Shown here: in pieces, positions 5,532 through 5,638 of the stretch
Layout: each line of letters starts with the position of its first letter
How positions within the stretch are numbered: position 1 is the stretch's first letter
Assembly (NCBI GenBank): GCA_021818565.1
Contig: JAKATV010000486.1
Coordinates: 1 to 5,638, forward strand
Direction: 5' to 3'
DNA from: Planctomycetota bacterium
Lineage (GTDB): Bacteria > Planctomycetota > Phycisphaerae > WQYP01
DNA: 5,638 bases
Program-made: the position numbers and the translations under genes
The notes under the pieces: generated by a model
What the model saw: only the letters and a program-made list of their open reading frames with translations
What the model was told of the DNA's origin: nothing
Databases searched by the model: none

Positions 5532-5638
5532 TCAAGCGAGCAGCGTTTTGAACAGATAGCTCAAGCTGCTGGCGCAACGCTTGCGTTTACGCCGGAGGCT
5601 CATCGCTTTCGTGCCCTTCTCCTTGCCGTGCTGGTTCA
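5532..5638 (-). CDS. Possible C-terminal end of a gene entering from the right edge
   Basis: On the minus strand a frame is open from the window edge to TGA at 5532-5534, 34 complete codons. It reads NQHGKEKGTKA followed by MSLRRKRKRCASSLSYLF and ends KTLLA. The strongly basic, helix-like tail could be the end of a nucleic-acid-binding protein or transposase, but no family is recognised. A plus-strand frame (5490 to the edge) is also open but has no usable start codon, so the minus strand is preferred. Evidence is thin because the piece is so short. Confidence 0.28.
   Translation of the reverse strand, partial: NQHGKEKGTKAMSLRRKRKRCASSLSYLFKTLLA

Overview
The window looks like a piece of a planctomycete-type genome, most likely a Phycisphaerae-like member of the Planctomycetota. 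This is inferred from family content, not from any marker gene. The pointers are a secreted pseudopilin with the GFTLVEMLVVISIIAVLLSL start and a variant C-terminal H-Xn-DG signature, a protein combining beta-propeller-like blades with a 'DWRTQG...GRYGRYWA' segment, a DUF2203 protein, and leaderless-looking, weakly terminated spacing. No rRNA, tRNA, CRISPR array or complete mobile element is visible.

Layout on the plus strand, left half (1-4014). The window opens inside a large 5'-truncated gene (2-1630) whose visible part holds two propeller-type blades, a long conserved-looking middle domain ending in a Y_Y_Y-like beta-sandwich, and a helical tail. A 114-base gap follows. It contains a strong Shine-Dalgarno (SD), a 12-13 codon open frame and a long hairpin, and the mini-frame's stop overlaps the SD of the next gene. 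Next is a secreted 333-residue protein (1745-2746) with a possible LolA-like fold. Then comes a tiny one-helix membrane protein whose frame is interrupted at a run of six T (2780-2898), and then a type II secretion/type IV pilin-like protein (2917-4014). The four plus-strand frames are closely spaced and co-directional and are plausibly one transcription unit for cell-surface or secreted proteins. A 13-bp hairpin lies just after the pseudopilin stop.

Right half (4015-5638). A [2Fe-2S] ferredoxin gene (4218-4583, plus) has its own leader containing a small dyad. It converges on a DUF2203 gene (4667-5125, minus). Upstream of the DUF2203 gene lies a nested palindromic element that shares a 13-base word with the hairpin behind the pseudopilin, which suggests a dispersed palindromic repeat. 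About 320 bases after that (5208-5531) hold no credible gene. The last 107 bases may hold the C-terminal end of a minus-strand gene entering from outside the window.

The most interesting points are the translationally coupled mini-cistron plus hairpin at 1677-1747, the T-run frameshift in the small membrane protein, the unusual architecture of the propeller protein, and the shared palindromic repeats. No complete new defence or mobile system is visible.
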